Virus record (IMG/VR): IMGVR_UViG_3300045999_004716
Span: 1 to 40,581 of that record
DNA from: a virus
Direction: 5' to 3' (one strand)
Length of the DNA: 40,581 nt
Positions 19,705 to 30,108 of this stretch are shown piece by piece (the stretch's first letter is position 1; the number at the start of each line of letters is the position of its first letter). The notes beneath the pieces were generated by a model. That model was not told where the DNA came from. It ran no database searches and saw nothing but the letters and a program-made list of their open reading frames with translations. Position numbers and translations under genes: made by a program.

Positions 19705-21224
19705 GGCGTGAAGTTCTGGCTGAAGGTGCCGTACCAGTTCGTGCCGTCCGCGACGAAGTTGATGATGTCGAGGCGGCCGAGCGTGGCCGTGATCGTCGGT
19801 CCGGTGCCGGCGGGCCACTTGACCCCGGTGAACGTGGCGGTGGTCGTGCTGCCGGAAGCCGGCTGCTTGATGAGGAGCTGGAAGCGCTTGCCTGCGGTCG
19901 CGGTCGGCATCGTGAACGTGGCCGCCGTGGCCGAAGTCAGCGTGGCCGTCTGGAGCGTGCCGTTGGTCAGGTCGAACGTGTGCGCCGCGCCCACCGTGCC
20001 GATGGCGACCACGCCTTCAGTAATGTTCTTGAAGGTCGTGTTCCCCTGCATGGCGACGTCCGCGCCCGACATCGTGATGGCGGTCGCCGTGCTTGACTTG
20101 ATGTCGTTGCCCGTCACGGTCAGGTCGCCCGTCACCGTGACGTCGCCGCCCGACGTCCAGGACGGCCCCCCGGTCGTGAGCATGGCAGGCGCGACCACGC
20201 CGCTTGCGATGGTCAGCGCGGTGCCGCCGGCTGACTTGGTCACGTTCCCCGTGAATGCGCTCGTCTGGATGCCGCCCGACCCGGTGAACTCGATGCCGCC
20301 TCCGACCGTGAGCTGCTCGACGTCGCCCGTGCCGACCGTGTCGCGGCCGAGGAGTCGGTCAGTTGCGATGGTCTGCATCTTGCCGAGCGTCACCACGTTG
20401 TTGGCGATGGTCGCCGGCACCGTGCCCGTCCCGGACCCGGTCACGTCCCCGGTCAGCGTCACGATGCCGACGCCGTTGGAGCCGCTGCCGATCAGGAAGT
20501 TCACGAACTCGATGTTGTTCGTCCCGGCCACGGGCGCCTGGCTGAAGGTCAGCGTGGAGCCGGAGATCGTGTACGTGTTGCGCTGCTGGTACACGCCGCC
20601 GATGAAGACCTGCGCCGAATTGCCTGCGCCGCCCGGGTCGCTCCCGAGGGCGAAGATCGTCTGCGACCCCGTGCCGCTGAAGACCTGGCGGGTGATCGAG
20701 GTCGGGGCCGCGCTTGAGCTCGCGGCCTGCGTGGTCAGCGCGCCGTTGCCGTCGAAGGCCACGAAGGAGTTGGCGCGTGCCAGCGCCCCCGGCAGCTCCA
20801 TGTCGAACGTGCTGTCCGAAAGCGGGACCTTTATCGACCGCGACACGTCCCCGGCAAGCTGCTGGATCTGGATGGTCGCCCGGTCGAACGAATCCGTGAT
20901 GACCTCCGGGTAGAAGCCGCCCTGGTTGGTCAGGTCGGTCGGCTGGAGGTTGGCGATGTCCGAGGTGATCGTGAGCGTGAACCCGGTCGCCAGCGGCCCG
21001 GCGACGAGCGTGACCGTCCCGCCCGGGTTCGAGTCCTGGTCGATGTTCAGCGTGACCGTGTAGTCGGTCGTGAGGACGAGCGTGGTTTCCACGCCCGTGG
21101 ACGAGTTGAGGCGCACGACGTCGATGTCCCCGGCGGTGAAGACCTTGAACGCCACGGGGAAGGCAGAGGCGGTCCCGTTGCCGATGAACGGGCCGGCGAT
21201 TCTCGTCGTGCTGCTGATGGTCAT
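19701..21224 (-). CDS. Tail fibre protein
   Basis: This 507-residue protein carries an N-terminal phage-fibre anchor: TRIAGPFIGNGTASAFPVAF, TDYTVTLNIDQDSNPGGTVTL, and DLTNQGGFYPEVITDSFDRAT, the arrangement typical of podoviral fibre and spike adaptors (first about 150 residues). The rest has short Gly/Thr/Val-rich repeats of a trimeric shaft (VTLTGDVTGSGTGTVPATIA) and a closing FVADGTNWYGTFSQNF. It probably attaches the fibre or spike to the tail and binds the host surface. It follows the giant polyvalent gene after a 52-bp gap and overlaps the tailspike start. Confidence 0.85.
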   Translation of the reverse strand: MTISSTTRIAGPFIGNGTASAFPVAFKVFTAGDIDVVRLNSSTGVETTLVLTTDYTVTLNIDQDSNPGGTVTLVAGPLATGFTLTITSDIANLQPTDLTNQGGFYPEVITDSFDRATIQIQQLAGDVSRSIKVPLSDSTFDMELPGALARANSFVAFDGNGALTTQAASSSAAPTSITRQVFSGTGSQTIFALGSDPGGAGNSAQVFIGGVYQQRNTYTISGSTLTFSQAPVAGTNNIEFVNFLIGSGSNGVGIVTLTGDVTGSGTGTVPATIANNVVTLGKMQTIATDRLLGRDTVGTGDVEQLTVGGGIEFTGSGGIQTSAFTGNVTKSAGGTALTIASGVVAPAMLTTGGPSWTSGGDVTVTGDLTVTGNDIKSSTATAITMSGADVAMQGNTTFKNITEGVVAIGTVGAAHTFDLTNGTLQTATLTSATAATFTMPTATAGKRFQLLIKQPASGSTTTATFTGVKWPAGTGPTITATLGRLDIINFVADGTNWYGTFSQNFTP

Positions 21225-21267
21225 GGATGCATCGCCTCTTGGTTCAGCCTATGAATCACGGGTACGG

Positions 21268-21278
21268 TTACGGGTACT
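21268..21278 (-). repeat. Copy 2 of the 11-bp junction repeat
   Basis: The same minus-strand AGTACCCGTAA word as at 2140-2150, here at the stop codon of the giant polyvalent gene. A second ACGGGTAC unit (21258-21265) precedes it on the plus strand, making a short tandem in the 52-bp gap before the tail fibre gene. Confidence 0.6.
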
Positions 21279-24200
21279 AACGCCTCACCCCGGTGAGCGG
21301 CGCAACCACCGCGCCGACGCCCTCGACCTCGCCCTCGACCACTGCTTCGATGCCGTCGATGGTGCGGTTGATCTGCGCCGCCGGCAGCCCGGTGAACGCA
21401 CCGAGCGTGTTGACCGCAGAGCGGCGGAAGGCGCGGTCGAACTCAAGTTGTCCAGCCTGCGTGGCAAGGCCATACACCTCTCCGATGGCGCGCAGGCCGG
21501 CAGGGCCGCCGTAGCCCATGCGGACGCCTTCCGCGCCCGTCAGGAGCTGCGCGGCGCCGCCAAACTCGCGTGCGATGATCATGGTGCCCATCATGTACGA
21601 CAGCTCCTCGGCGGCGAGCTTGCGTGCCAGCGCCTCGGGATCGAACTCCTCGTCATCCGTGTTCGGCTGGAGCAGGCTCTTGATCGCGTAGCCGAGCACG
21701 ACCGGGACCACGAACAGCATCGCGTAATCGGCGGCCAGCTTGCCCTTTCCGCGTGCCGTCATCGTCTGCACGGCGGCCATGTTGTAGACCGTGTTCATGT
21801 ACGAATAGAACACCGTGAACAGCTTCATGGCCGGCCCGCCGCGCTCAACCGCCGCGAGGTCCGAAACGAGGCCGCTGCCCTGCGAGTCGCGCACCGCCTG
21901 GTCTGCGAGCGCCACGGCCGTGGCATCGTTCTTCCCGGCGTCGAGCGCCTTCTGGTAGGCGCCGAGCCAAGTCGGGATGTCCACTGACCGCTGCATGTTC
22001 ATCATCAGGAAGTAGGTGCCGGCGAACACCCGCCGCGAAATCTCTGTCTGTCCGCGTACACGGTTCTTGATCTCGTTGATCTCGCGGAACTGCGTGCGGC
22101 CGCGCTCGGCCATGAACTGGCTCTTGTCGGCCACCATCTTCGCCGAGTCGAACGGGCTGGTCGCAAACTGCGTGATGCCCTGCCCGATGTACTTCGCGCC
22201 CACCCGCACGATGCTTTGGTTAAAACCCGTGATCTGGAGCGCCGCGCTGTTGATGTTGAAACCGAGGCCCGACGCGCTGATGCCCTGCCTGAGCCAGGAC
22301 AGGACCGACTCGCCAGCGACCTGCTGACCGCGTGCCCCGGTCGCGTTGTCCTTCGTCCAGTCGCGCAGCTGCTTCAGGAACTCAGGCCCGCGAGTCTCGC
22401 GCACGGCGTTGGCGAACTTGACGTCCCGCAGCAGGCGGTTCGTCGAGATGAGCCATTCATGCCACGCCAGGTCGTGGATCACGTCGTTCACCCCGCTGAA
22501 TGCGGCGTCGAGCGTGTACAGGATCGGCCTGTCCACGACCTCCTTGGCGCGTGCCTTGACGAACGACCGACGCGTGGTGGCCGCCGTATACGCGCCTTGC
22601 AGGTCGCGCTTGGCCTCCTCGGCGGCGTCCACGGTCGCCACCCGGTCGGAGGCCACCGGGTCGTACTTGATCGGGTAGTAGCCGCCCTGGAGGCTGACCT
22701 CCTTGCCGTCGACCGTGCGGACGGTGAACGGGACGGGCGTCACCCAAGTCGGCTCCTTGCCGTAGAGCCTGCGCTCCTTGGCGGCGATCTCCGGGCGGTA
22801 GCCGTCGATGAAGTCCCACACCTGCTGCACGGCCTGCCACTCGGCCTCGGTCAGGCTTTCGAGCACGGGCTGGATCTGCTCGAGCGTCCAGCCCTCGCCA
22901 TCAAGCAGGCGCTGGCGGTTGCCGTCGTTGCCCATGTTCAGGGCGATGGCAAGCCGCGCCTCACGGTTCAGGCTGCGCCCGATGGACGGGAAGTGCATCC
23001 CCTTGCCGCCCATGCCGCCGAGCGCGAACACGGGCTTCAGGATCTCGCCCAGCCTGAGCGATGCCTTGGCCCGCATGGTGGTTTCCATGTCGGAGGCGTC
23101 GTTGGCCGTGCGGATGATGGCGTTCCAGAGCGGGCCGTCTTCCTTGCCGCCGTCGAGGACGCGGGCGATGGACGCGGCCTTCAGGTGCTGGGCGGCGAAC
23201 CCGCGCAGGAACGCCGCCGTGCGGCCGATCCCGGTCAGGGGCGTGCGCGGGTCGAGGCTCAGGCCCCGGACCTTGCCGGCGGCGCGGATGCGCGTGACGA
23301 TCTCGTCGCGCTTCTCCTCGAATGCGGCACGCTCCTCGGCCAGGCGCAGCTTCTGCTCGTTCTTGCCGATGAACTCGATCTGCTTCACCGCGTCCACCAG
23401 GTCGCGGAACTCGCTGACCTTCATCTCGCGGTAGTTGACGCGGCGGGCTTCGTTGGCGATCTCCGGGGCGATGTCCGGCACCAGCCCGGCGGCCTCCTGC
23501 TCGGCGAGCCAGTCGGTGAGTGCCTTGCGCTCGTCCAGGCGCTTCAGGCTGACGGCGGCCACCTCGAAGCGGTCAAGGAGCCCGGCGACCTGGTCGGCCG
23601 CCTGCGCCCCCATGCGCTTGACGTTCTCGTCCCTGAGCACCCGGCGCAGGTACTTGACCTGCTTGTCGACCTCGGCCTTGACCCGCAGCGCCTCGGCGGC
23701 GAGCTGGTTCTGGTAGAGCTGGGCGCGCTTTGCCCGTATGCGGGCCTGCTCCGGGTCGGCCCCGTAGCGCGCCTTGATCTCCTCCGTGCGCTCCTGAGCC
23801 ATCCTGGCGGCCTCCACGCTGGCCGTGGTGGCCTCGGCCACGGCGGTCAGCTCGTCGGCCCCCGCCGCGATCCGCTCGTTGTAGATCCGGGTATAGGCGG
23901 CGCGACCAACGGCCACGGCGTCCGCGGGCGACCCGATGCGGGAGGCGTCCCGGGCGGCGCGGGCCTCGGCGGCCACGAAGTCGCTCGGGCGCACGTCCCG
24001 GACCCGCTTGGCGGCGATCAGGTCGCGGGCGACCTGCTTGGCCGCGTCGACCATCACCCGTGCCGGCTCGGTCGCCTTGGACAGGTAGCGCAGCTCAACG
24101 GCCACGAACCGCGCCCTGGCCTCGTTGTGGAGCGCAGCCTGCACCTCGGCCTCAATGGCCTCCGGGCTCGTCATGTCCCCGAAGCGCCTGAGCATCTCGG

Positions 24201-27200
24201 CGTCCGTCCGCTCGGCCACGATCTCCTTCATGGGCCGAGCCGCGATCAGGGCGCGGATCATCTCGTCGCCGCTCGAGTAGCCGAACGTCTCGGCCACCAA
24301 ATCCGGGTCGAGCCCATCCACGCCCATCATGCCGCCCTTGCCCGTCCCGAGCTTGGCGATGTCCGGGGCGATCACCGCCGGCATCGGCATCCCGGTCGCA
24401 CGCACGGCCTCGAGCGAGGCGGCGGTCGGGACCGTCTCGTAGAGCTTCTTGACGCGCTTGGTGTCTAGGCGGTGCGGTCCCTCGATGGCAACCTCAGCCC
24501 CATCGGCATCGATGAACTTCCCGGTGCGGAGGTAGGTCATCGCACGGTAGACGGGCTCGACCTTGACCTCGGCGGCGATCTCGACGGCGACTTCCTTGCG
24601 CCTGGCGTCGTGCTTCTTCTGCACCTCGCGCAGGACGCGGCTGCGTGCGTTCCCGAGCCACTGCATCTGCCGCATGCTGGCGACGTTCATGTCGATGACC
24701 GACGCCTCGATGGCCTCCTGCTGCATCTGCTGGTACGCGGCCCACTCCGCGTCCGACATGCCGCTCTCGGCCTGCGTCTGGAACATCGGCTTCATCTCGT
24801 TGATGGCCGCCTGCCGTGCGATCTGCTCGTCCGTGGCGAGCATCCGGTCCATCACCTGGCGAACTTCCCCGGTCAGGATCGGCAGGTCTTCCCCGAACTC
24901 CCGGCGGTAGATCGCGTTCAGGTCATCGCGGATCGAACGGTAGACGCGCTTGAGCCACGCGCTGAACCGCTCGAAAAGCCCCTGCATCTCGGCGCTCGGT
25001 GCCTTGCCCTCGAACAGGTAGACCTCGAACGAGTAGGCGAACTGCTCGTGCGCCTTGCGCTTCTGGTCAAGCGTCATGCCGTTCCACGCGGCGAGTCGCG
25101 CCTGCGGCGTGTCGCCTGCGATGCCTGCCCAGCGGAGCACCTCGTCCAGGTCGTTGACGATGCGCGCCGGGGCGTCCGGCATCTGCGCGACCTGCTCGTA
25201 GAACGTGAGGAAGGCGTGCGCCGACTCGTGCAGGAACGTCGATAGGTCGGCGGTCTTGTTGAGGATCGTGGTCAGCCGACGCGGGTCGAAGCCGCCTCGG
25301 GCTGGGCTTCGGGCTGCTTGCTCAAATCCGGCTCCTGCAAGCCGAGCATCCTGGCGAAGAACGAGGTTTCCAATTCCTCGTTCTGCTCCTGTTGTGCGCT
25401 CTGCGGCGATGGCTGCGAGTTCTGCATCGACTTCCCCTATTGTAGCGTTGACAACATCCTGCGAAATGCCCTTCGCAAGGGCAAGTTTCGCTGCGGAGTT
25501 TGCGTAATCCGGCGCGGCATTGTCCTCGTATCCCGTCTGCCCTTCGTCGGCAGTCTTCGCGGCGTCATACAACCGCTTCTCCGGATACCAGAGAAGCGCC
25601 TGAAGATCGCTCATCGTCAAGCTCGGGAACTGCGTTTGAAGTTCAGCGAGCGCCTGCGCGAACACCTTGCGGATTCGCGCTCGCTCCGGAGGCCCGCTCG
25701 GTGCTTCCTTCTGACCGTCGAGATACTTCGCGAGAGAGTTGCCAAGCTTGCGGAACTCGTCTCCATACGAAATCCGTTGCACACCGCGAGTCGGCTCCCC
25801 AAGGATCTTGGAGAACTTCGCCTGCGCCTTCTCGTCGGCCACGCCGATCTTCGCCATCTCAACGCGATTTTCCTTTTTCAGGCTCGCCTTGTTGATGGCA
25901 GTTGCAAGCGAGTCGATGTCATCGGTCGCCAACGACATTCCGACAATCGCCTCGAGCTGCTTCCGGTTCTTTGCCGGCATCGCCTTGATGATGCTGGCAA
26001 GCTGCTCTCTCTTCAGAACGATGTTTCGCTCGTTATCCTCAAGCAGCGTTCCCGTCCATCGGCCCCAGGTTCGCATCAGCCAACGATCCATAGTCAGCTG
26101 CTCAAAGTGGCCGTACAGATTCGCGAAGAATCCGTTTCCGATCTTCGGGCCGAGTGCGGCCGCGCCGTACACCTCGGTCGTGAGATTCTCCCCGCTGACG
26201 TTCTTGTTCGTGTACGCGATGACTTCCTTGACGGTCGTCTTGGAGGTCATAAACTTTTCGACTTCGTCGATGCCATACTTCTCGACAAGCTCGTTGAACA
26301 GTCCGAGGCTTTCGTTGATGGCGATCTGCGCCGTACCGGCGCCGACGTTGGTCGGCATCTTTCCGGTTCGCTTGTATTCGGCGTAGGCGCGCTCCGCAAG
26401 CTCAAAGTTCTTGTCAACCTTGAGGCCATTGGATGTAACCGCAAGCGCCCACGTGAATGCAAACTTTGCCCTGGGATCGGTTGCGATCTCTGGATGAATC
26501 AGCGACACAAGCCGAAGAGCCTTCGTGACTTTCTCGTTGTACCAGCCGACCGCGTTCGGATTCGTTCGTAGCGCGGTAATCGCATCGGCGACTGCAACGC
26601 GAACGAGATACTGCTCGACTTCAGGCGTGAACTGCGTCAGATCAATTCCAGCATCCTTTGCTGCGGTGTTGACGCGATCCTGAATCGCCTTCTTGAACTG
26701 CCTGTTGTTTCGGAATGTCTGTGTTCCAGCGAAAGCGAATGACGATTCCACGTTCGATGCCGCGTCAATCGTTGCTGGGACAACAGCCGCCTGCTCAAAC
26801 AGCTTCGGGCTGGTGATGTCAAAGCGGCGCGACAGCGGCACGACGTTGCCCTGTTCGTCGTAGGTGATCGCATCCGCTCGCTTGATCTGCTCCGGTTCAA
26901 ACACGACATAGATGTCATCAAGCGGACCGCCGTCGTAGGTGTTCTTGATGATGACGCCGTCATGACCTTGCTGCTTGGCGCGCTTGATAATGTCGTAGTA
27001 CGCCTCATCTCGGTATGCGGCACCCTCTTGGTCGTACACCAATGGGTTCTGCATACGCAAGCGGACGGCAATCATCGAGATGTCAAGGTGCTCGCCTGAA
27101 TTCGTGTATTCGTCAATGACCTTCTGAACCTCGTCTCTGGCTTGACTCTCAAGCCTGACGAGCTTTTGGAACGTCCTCTTGGATACGCCCGGAGCTCCCT

Positions 27201-30108
27201 CCATCTCAAGCACGTCGTTCATGATCGACTCTGCCAGGCTGTCTAGATTCGGCAAATAGGTTTCGGAGTCGATTCGGTCGATTTCCCGACCTTCCTCAAC
27301 GTGCAGCTTGAATGCGTTCTCTCCGTAGGACAGTTCTTGCGCCAAGGCAACCGTCTGGACGCCTTCAGGGATCGCGTTGATGAGCGGCTCGTATGCGCGC
27401 TGCAAACGCTGGGCAATCGTTTCGACCACGTCCGGACGCAGGCGCGGCATTCCGTACGTCTCGGCCGTGCCGCGTGTCTTGGAGAAGAAGAACCCAAGCC
27501 TAGAGCTAGGAGCCCCGGTGAAGTTACCCAGCCGCTTCGGATCAAACGATTCGCCCTCGACCTTGCCTTCCGACAATCCGTGGAACCCGACAACCGTGTA
27601 TCCAGCCGTGTCTGCTGCTTCATCGGCCAAGCGCTGTGCCGTATCCATGTCGCCGCGCTCGACGGCCGCGAGATAGTCGGCGTCGAGCGTGGCGGCCTGC
27701 TCAAGCGGCGATGATGGAGCAACGGGGATTCCTGCCGGATTCAGGACCGCGGATTCCTTGATGGCCTCGTACAGGTTCTGGCCGCGCTTCGGCGTGATCT
27801 TGAACAGCGGGATGTTTCCTGCCGCCAGGTTCGGATCGTCCTTTGACCTGAACCGCAGCGTCCCATACGGAAACACGTATGCCTCGCCGCCGACAAGTTC
27901 GCCGGCCCACGTCCACCGACCTTCTTCCATTGCAGCAATGGAATCAACCATCCCACTCCGAAGCCCTTCGCGCATGATGCTTTCGGAACGTTCAGCAGCC
28001 CCGGGACGAACGTCCTGATGAATCGCCAGCAGGTTCTTCACCGCATCGAAATCCTCGCGACTCCATGTCTTCGGGTCGCGTGTCAGGATGTCAATGTCTC
28101 GCTGCATTGCGGCGTTGCTTGTCGTTGCTGGGATGCCGAGTTGACTTGCGCGAGTCTGCAATTGCGAACGAGCAGACTGCTCAAGCGGCGCTGCCGGCGC
28201 AGCCATGCCCTCGCCCTCGACGCGGACGGGAAACCGCTCGTACACCTGCTTCGGCGTCAGACCCATTGACGCCGCCTGCGTCACGTAGAAGTCGCGCATG
28301 AATTGCGCGCTCGAGCGCGCCGCACGCTCGTCCATCTGCCCGGTCGCTTGGATCTGCGAGGCAAGCGTGTCCTCGATCTCACGCGCCTCCTGCACGAACG
28401 TGCCGCTCGCTGACTCCTTCTCGGTCAGGATTCGCTCGGCGTCCTTCACGACCTCCTGCCGCCGCGCCTGGAACTCCTGCGCCTCGGTCAGGCTCATCGC
28501 GTCCGGATCAAGCCGCATGTGCGGCAGCAGCGCGTTCCCGAGATCCGTGTTCGCCAGCCGCGCCCCAAACCGCGCCGTCTGAATCGTCACGTCCCCGCCC
28601 GTGACGACCGCCTCGTCCACCTGCGCCTTGATCCCTGGAAGCACCTCCTCGAGCTGCGCCGCCGTCAGGCCGCTCTGCGCGAACAGCTCCTGCGCCGTGC
28701 GCCCGTCCACGTAGATCGTCTCGGCGGGGCCGTCCTTTGCCTGCGCCTCGAGGAACCGCTCGTATGCCTCCGGGCTGCGCTTGGCAAGCCTGCTGTCCCT
28801 GCCGGCCGTGGCGAGTTTCTCGAAGAACACTTGCTGCCGCTCGGTGTTGGCCGCACGGCTCAGGTCTACGTACAGGTTCGCGCCCGGTCCGATGCCGCCC
28901 AGGATTGCCGACCCCATCGCGCCCTGCACGAAGGCGTCCACCACGCGCTCGGTGGCCTGCCGCAGGCCAGTCTCGCTGTCGATCCCGGACGCCGCCTTGG
29001 CGATCTCCTCGCCGGCGATGATGACCACCTCCTGGAGCGCTTCCTCGCTGGCCTCGGTCCCGACCTGAAGGATGTATCCCTTCCCGGCCGCGGCGAGCGC
29101 GGCGCGTGTCGTGGGCTGCGCGACGGCCTTGGCGACCGCCTCAGCCATGAAGCGCTTGGCAAGCGCCTGGAACGGCTTGGCGGCGATCTTCATGCCGACC
29201 ACCTCGATCACGCCGTTCAGGAACCCGCCGGCCACGGACACCGGGATGGCGACGTCATCCTCGACGCCCTCCTCGCGCAGGTCGAGGTACAGGTTCCCGG
29301 CCTCCATCTGCCCGGTCGTGGCGACCACGCCTGCGGTCGCGCCGAGCGCGCCGCCGGCAATCGTGCCGAGGACGGGCACCGCGCTGCCGACCGCCGCGCC
29401 GCCGACCGTGAACGTGCCGATCCCTCGGATCTGTGCAAGGTTCTGTGCGATGACCTCGGTGGTCGCGCCCAGGAACCCGACGTCCACCAGCTCGCGCATG
29501 CGGTCGCGGATCTTGGACGCACGCTCGAAGTCCTCGGGCTGCGCCAGGCCGGCCATCGCCCTGCCGCCAATGTCGCCGCGCTCAGCGACCAGCTGGCCGC
29601 GCTCAAAGCCCCGGCGCATGCCCGGCGTGGCCCCCGTCCAGTACACCATCGCCCAGTCCTGCATGATGGGCCGGATGGCATCCAGCACGCCGACGTCATC
29701 ATGCGCGACCTCCGCGAACTCCTTGTTGGCGAGGAAGTTCGCCATGACCGGGTCGGTGCGGAGGAAGTCCTTTGAGCGCAGGTCCGCGAGGTACGCCTGC
29801 TGCTCGGCCCGCTGCATGTCGGCACGGGCCACCTCGGCCGGAATGCCGACCTTCCTGCCCACCTGAATGGCGCGTGCGGCCTCGTCCGGGTTGACGGCAC
29901 GGGCGCCGAGCACGGCGGCGTCGAGCGACTCCGTGTCCTTCTCTGCGATCTGCGCCGCCACCGGGTCGACGTCCGGCATGGCCATCGTCGGCTGCGAGGT
30001 CGGGATGGCCGCACGTGACGCGATCTCGGACGCAATCGGGTCTAGATCGTCCTGGACCTGCGAGGGCGAGAATCGTGCCATGCGCTCGTTGATGTCCGGC
30101 TCAATCAC
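21277..30108 (-). CDS. Giant polyvalent internal virion (DNA ejection) protein
   Basis: This 2,943-residue protein takes the place of T7 gp16 and is probably ejected into the host with the DNA. From the N-terminus: an N-terminal region with a Gly/Ala-rich hydrophobic segment (about 229-266); an unknown module (about 645-800); an ADP-ribosyltransferase-like module (about 805-1085; YTVVGFHG, GFFFSKTRGTAETYG, YVVFEPEQIK); a helical module (about 1110-1590); a zincin with TFLHESAHAFLTF (about 1627); long coiled coils; and a C-terminal region with FTVFYSYMNT, a membrane-like span (about 2790-2808) and GLPAAQINRTIDG, usual in large polyvalent proteins. EQ(A/S) linkers separate four modules. GTG at 30108 overlaps the upstream stop as GTGA; an ATG nine codons later is possible. 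Confidence 0.85.
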   Translation of the reverse strand: MIEPDINERMARFSPSQVQDDLDPIASEIASRAAIPTSQPTMAMPDVDPVAAQIAEKDTESLDAAVLGARAVNPDEAARAIQVGRKVGIPAEVARADMQRAEQQAYLADLRSKDFLRTDPVMANFLANKEFAEVAHDDVGVLDAIRPIMQDWAMVYWTGATPGMRRGFERGQLVAERGDIGGRAMAGLAQPEDFERASKIRDRMRELVDVGFLGATTEVIAQNLAQIRGIGTFTVGGAAVGSAVPVLGTIAGGALGATAGVVATTGQMEAGNLYLDLREEGVEDDVAIPVSVAGGFLNGVIEVVGMKIAAKPFQALAKRFMAEAVAKAVAQPTTRAALAAAGKGYILQVGTEASEEALQEVVIIAGEEIAKAASGIDSETGLRQATERVVDAFVQGAMGSAILGGIGPGANLYVDLSRAANTERQQVFFEKLATAGRDSRLAKRSPEAYERFLEAQAKDGPAETIYVDGRTAQELFAQSGLTAAQLEEVLPGIKAQVDEAVVTGGDVTIQTARFGARLANTDLGNALLPHMRLDPDAMSLTEAQEFQARRQEVVKDAERILTEKESASGTFVQEAREIEDTLASQIQATGQMDERAARSSAQFMRDFYVTQAASMGLTPKQVYERFPVRVEGEGMAAPAAPLEQSARSQLQTRASQLGIPATTSNAAMQRDIDILTRDPKTWSREDFDAVKNLLAIHQDVRPGAAERSESIMREGLRSGMVDSIAAMEEGRWTWAGELVGGEAYVFPYGTLRFRSKDDPNLAAGNIPLFKITPKRGQNLYEAIKESAVLNPAGIPVAPSSPLEQAATLDADYLAAVERGDMDTAQRLADEAADTAGYTVVGFHGLSEGKVEGESFDPKRLGNFTGAPSSRLGFFFSKTRGTAETYGMPRLRPDVVETIAQRLQRAYEPLINAIPEGVQTVALAQELSYGENAFKLHVEEGREIDRIDSETYLPNLDSLAESIMNDVLEMEGAPGVSKRTFQKLVRLESQARDEVQKVIDEYTNSGEHLDISMIAVRLRMQNPLVYDQEGAAYRDEAYYDIIKRAKQQGHDGVIIKNTYDGGPLDDIYVVFEPEQIKRADAITYDEQGNVVPLSRRFDITSPKLFEQAAVVPATIDAASNVESSFAFAGTQTFRNNRQFKKAIQDRVNTAAKDAGIDLTQFTPEVEQYLVRVAVADAITALRTNPNAVGWYNEKVTKALRLVSLIHPEIATDPRAKFAFTWALAVTSNGLKVDKNFELAERAYAEYKRTGKMPTNVGAGTAQIAINESLGLFNELVEKYGIDEVEKFMTSKTTVKEVIAYTNKNVSGENLTTEVYGAAALGPKIGNGFFANLYGHFEQLTMDRWLMRTWGRWTGTLLEDNERNIVLKREQLASIIKAMPAKNRKQLEAIVGMSLATDDIDSLATAINKASLKKENRVEMAKIGVADEKAQAKFSKILGEPTRGVQRISYGDEFRKLGNSLAKYLDGQKEAPSGPPERARIRKVFAQALAELQTQFPSLTMSDLQALLWYPEKRLYDAAKTADEGQTGYEDNAAPDYANSAAKLALAKGISQDVVNATIGEVDAELAAIAAERTTGAERGIGNLVLRQDARLAGAGFEQAARSPARGGFDPRRLTTILNKTADLSTFLHESAHAFLTFYEQVAQMPDAPARIVNDLDEVLRWAGIAGDTPQARLAAWNGMTLDQKRKAHEQFAYSFEVYLFEGKAPSAEMQGLFERFSAWLKRVYRSIRDDLNAIYRREFGEDLPILTGEVRQVMDRMLATDEQIARQAAINEMKPMFQTQAESGMSDAEWAAYQQMQQEAIEASVIDMNVASMRQMQWLGNARSRVLREVQKKHDARRKEVAVEIAAEVKVEPVYRAMTYLRTGKFIDADGAEVAIEGPHRLDTKRVKKLYETVPTAASLEAVRATGMPMPAVIAPDIAKLGTGKGGMMGVDGLDPDLVAETFGYSSGDEMIRALIAARPMKEIVAERTDAEMLRRFGDMTSPEAIEAEVQAALHNEARARFVAVELRYLSKATEPARVMVDAAKQVARDLIAAKRVRDVRPSDFVAAEARAARDASRIGSPADAVAVGRAAYTRIYNERIAAGADELTAVAEATTASVEAARMAQERTEEIKARYGADPEQARIRAKRAQLYQNQLAAEALRVKAEVDKQVKYLRRVLRDENVKRMGAQAADQVAGLLDRFEVAAVSLKRLDERKALTDWLAEQEAAGLVPDIAPEIANEARRVNYREMKVSEFRDLVDAVKQIEFIGKNEQKLRLAEERAAFEEKRDEIVTRIRAAGKVRGLSLDPRTPLTGIGRTAAFLRGFAAQHLKAASIARVLDGGKEDGPLWNAIIRTANDASDMETTMRAKASLRLGEILKPVFALGGMGGKGMHFPSIGRSLNREARLAIALNMGNDGNRQRLLDGEGWTLEQIQPVLESLTEAEWQAVQQVWDFIDGYRPEIAAKERRLYGKEPTWVTPVPFTVRTVDGKEVSLQGGYYPIKYDPVASDRVATVDAAEEAKRDLQGAYTAATTRRSFVKARAKEVVDRPILYTLDAAFSGVNDVIHDLAWHEWLISTNRLLRDVKFANAVRETRGPEFLKQLRDWTKDNATGARGQQVAGESVLSWLRQGISASGLGFNINSAALQITGFNQSIVRVGAKYIGQGITQFATSPFDSAKMVADKSQFMAERGRTQFREINEIKNRVRGQTEISRRVFAGTYFLMMNMQRSVDIPTWLGAYQKALDAGKNDATAVALADQAVRDSQGSGLVSDLAAVERGGPAMKLFTVFYSYMNTVYNMAAVQTMTARGKGKLAADYAMLFVVPVVLGYAIKSLLQPNTDDEEFDPEALARKLAAEELSYMMGTMIIAREFGGAAQLLTGAEGVRMGYGGPAGLRAIGEVYGLATQAGQLEFDRAFRRSAVNTLGAFTGLPAAQINRTIDGIEAVVEGEVEGVGAVVAPLTGVRR
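25319..28190. other. Low-GC cassette inside the polyvalent gene
   Basis: Hand counts give 31 of 60 G+C at 26401-26460 and 30 of 60 at 26701-26760, against 43 of 60 at 23641-23700 in the same gene. The edges fall at the repeated linkers near 25319 and 28190. The segment covers the ADP-ribosyltransferase-like and helical modules and stays in frame. Confidence 0.7.

Noticed and set aside
22216-24468. Long plus-strand open frame (750 codons) opposite the giant gene, and similar ones at 291-2039, 1883-3490 and 32932-34356
   Set aside because: Rich in His, Arg, Val, Leu and Gly without domains. These are antisense frames opened by the high GC of the real minus-strand genes.
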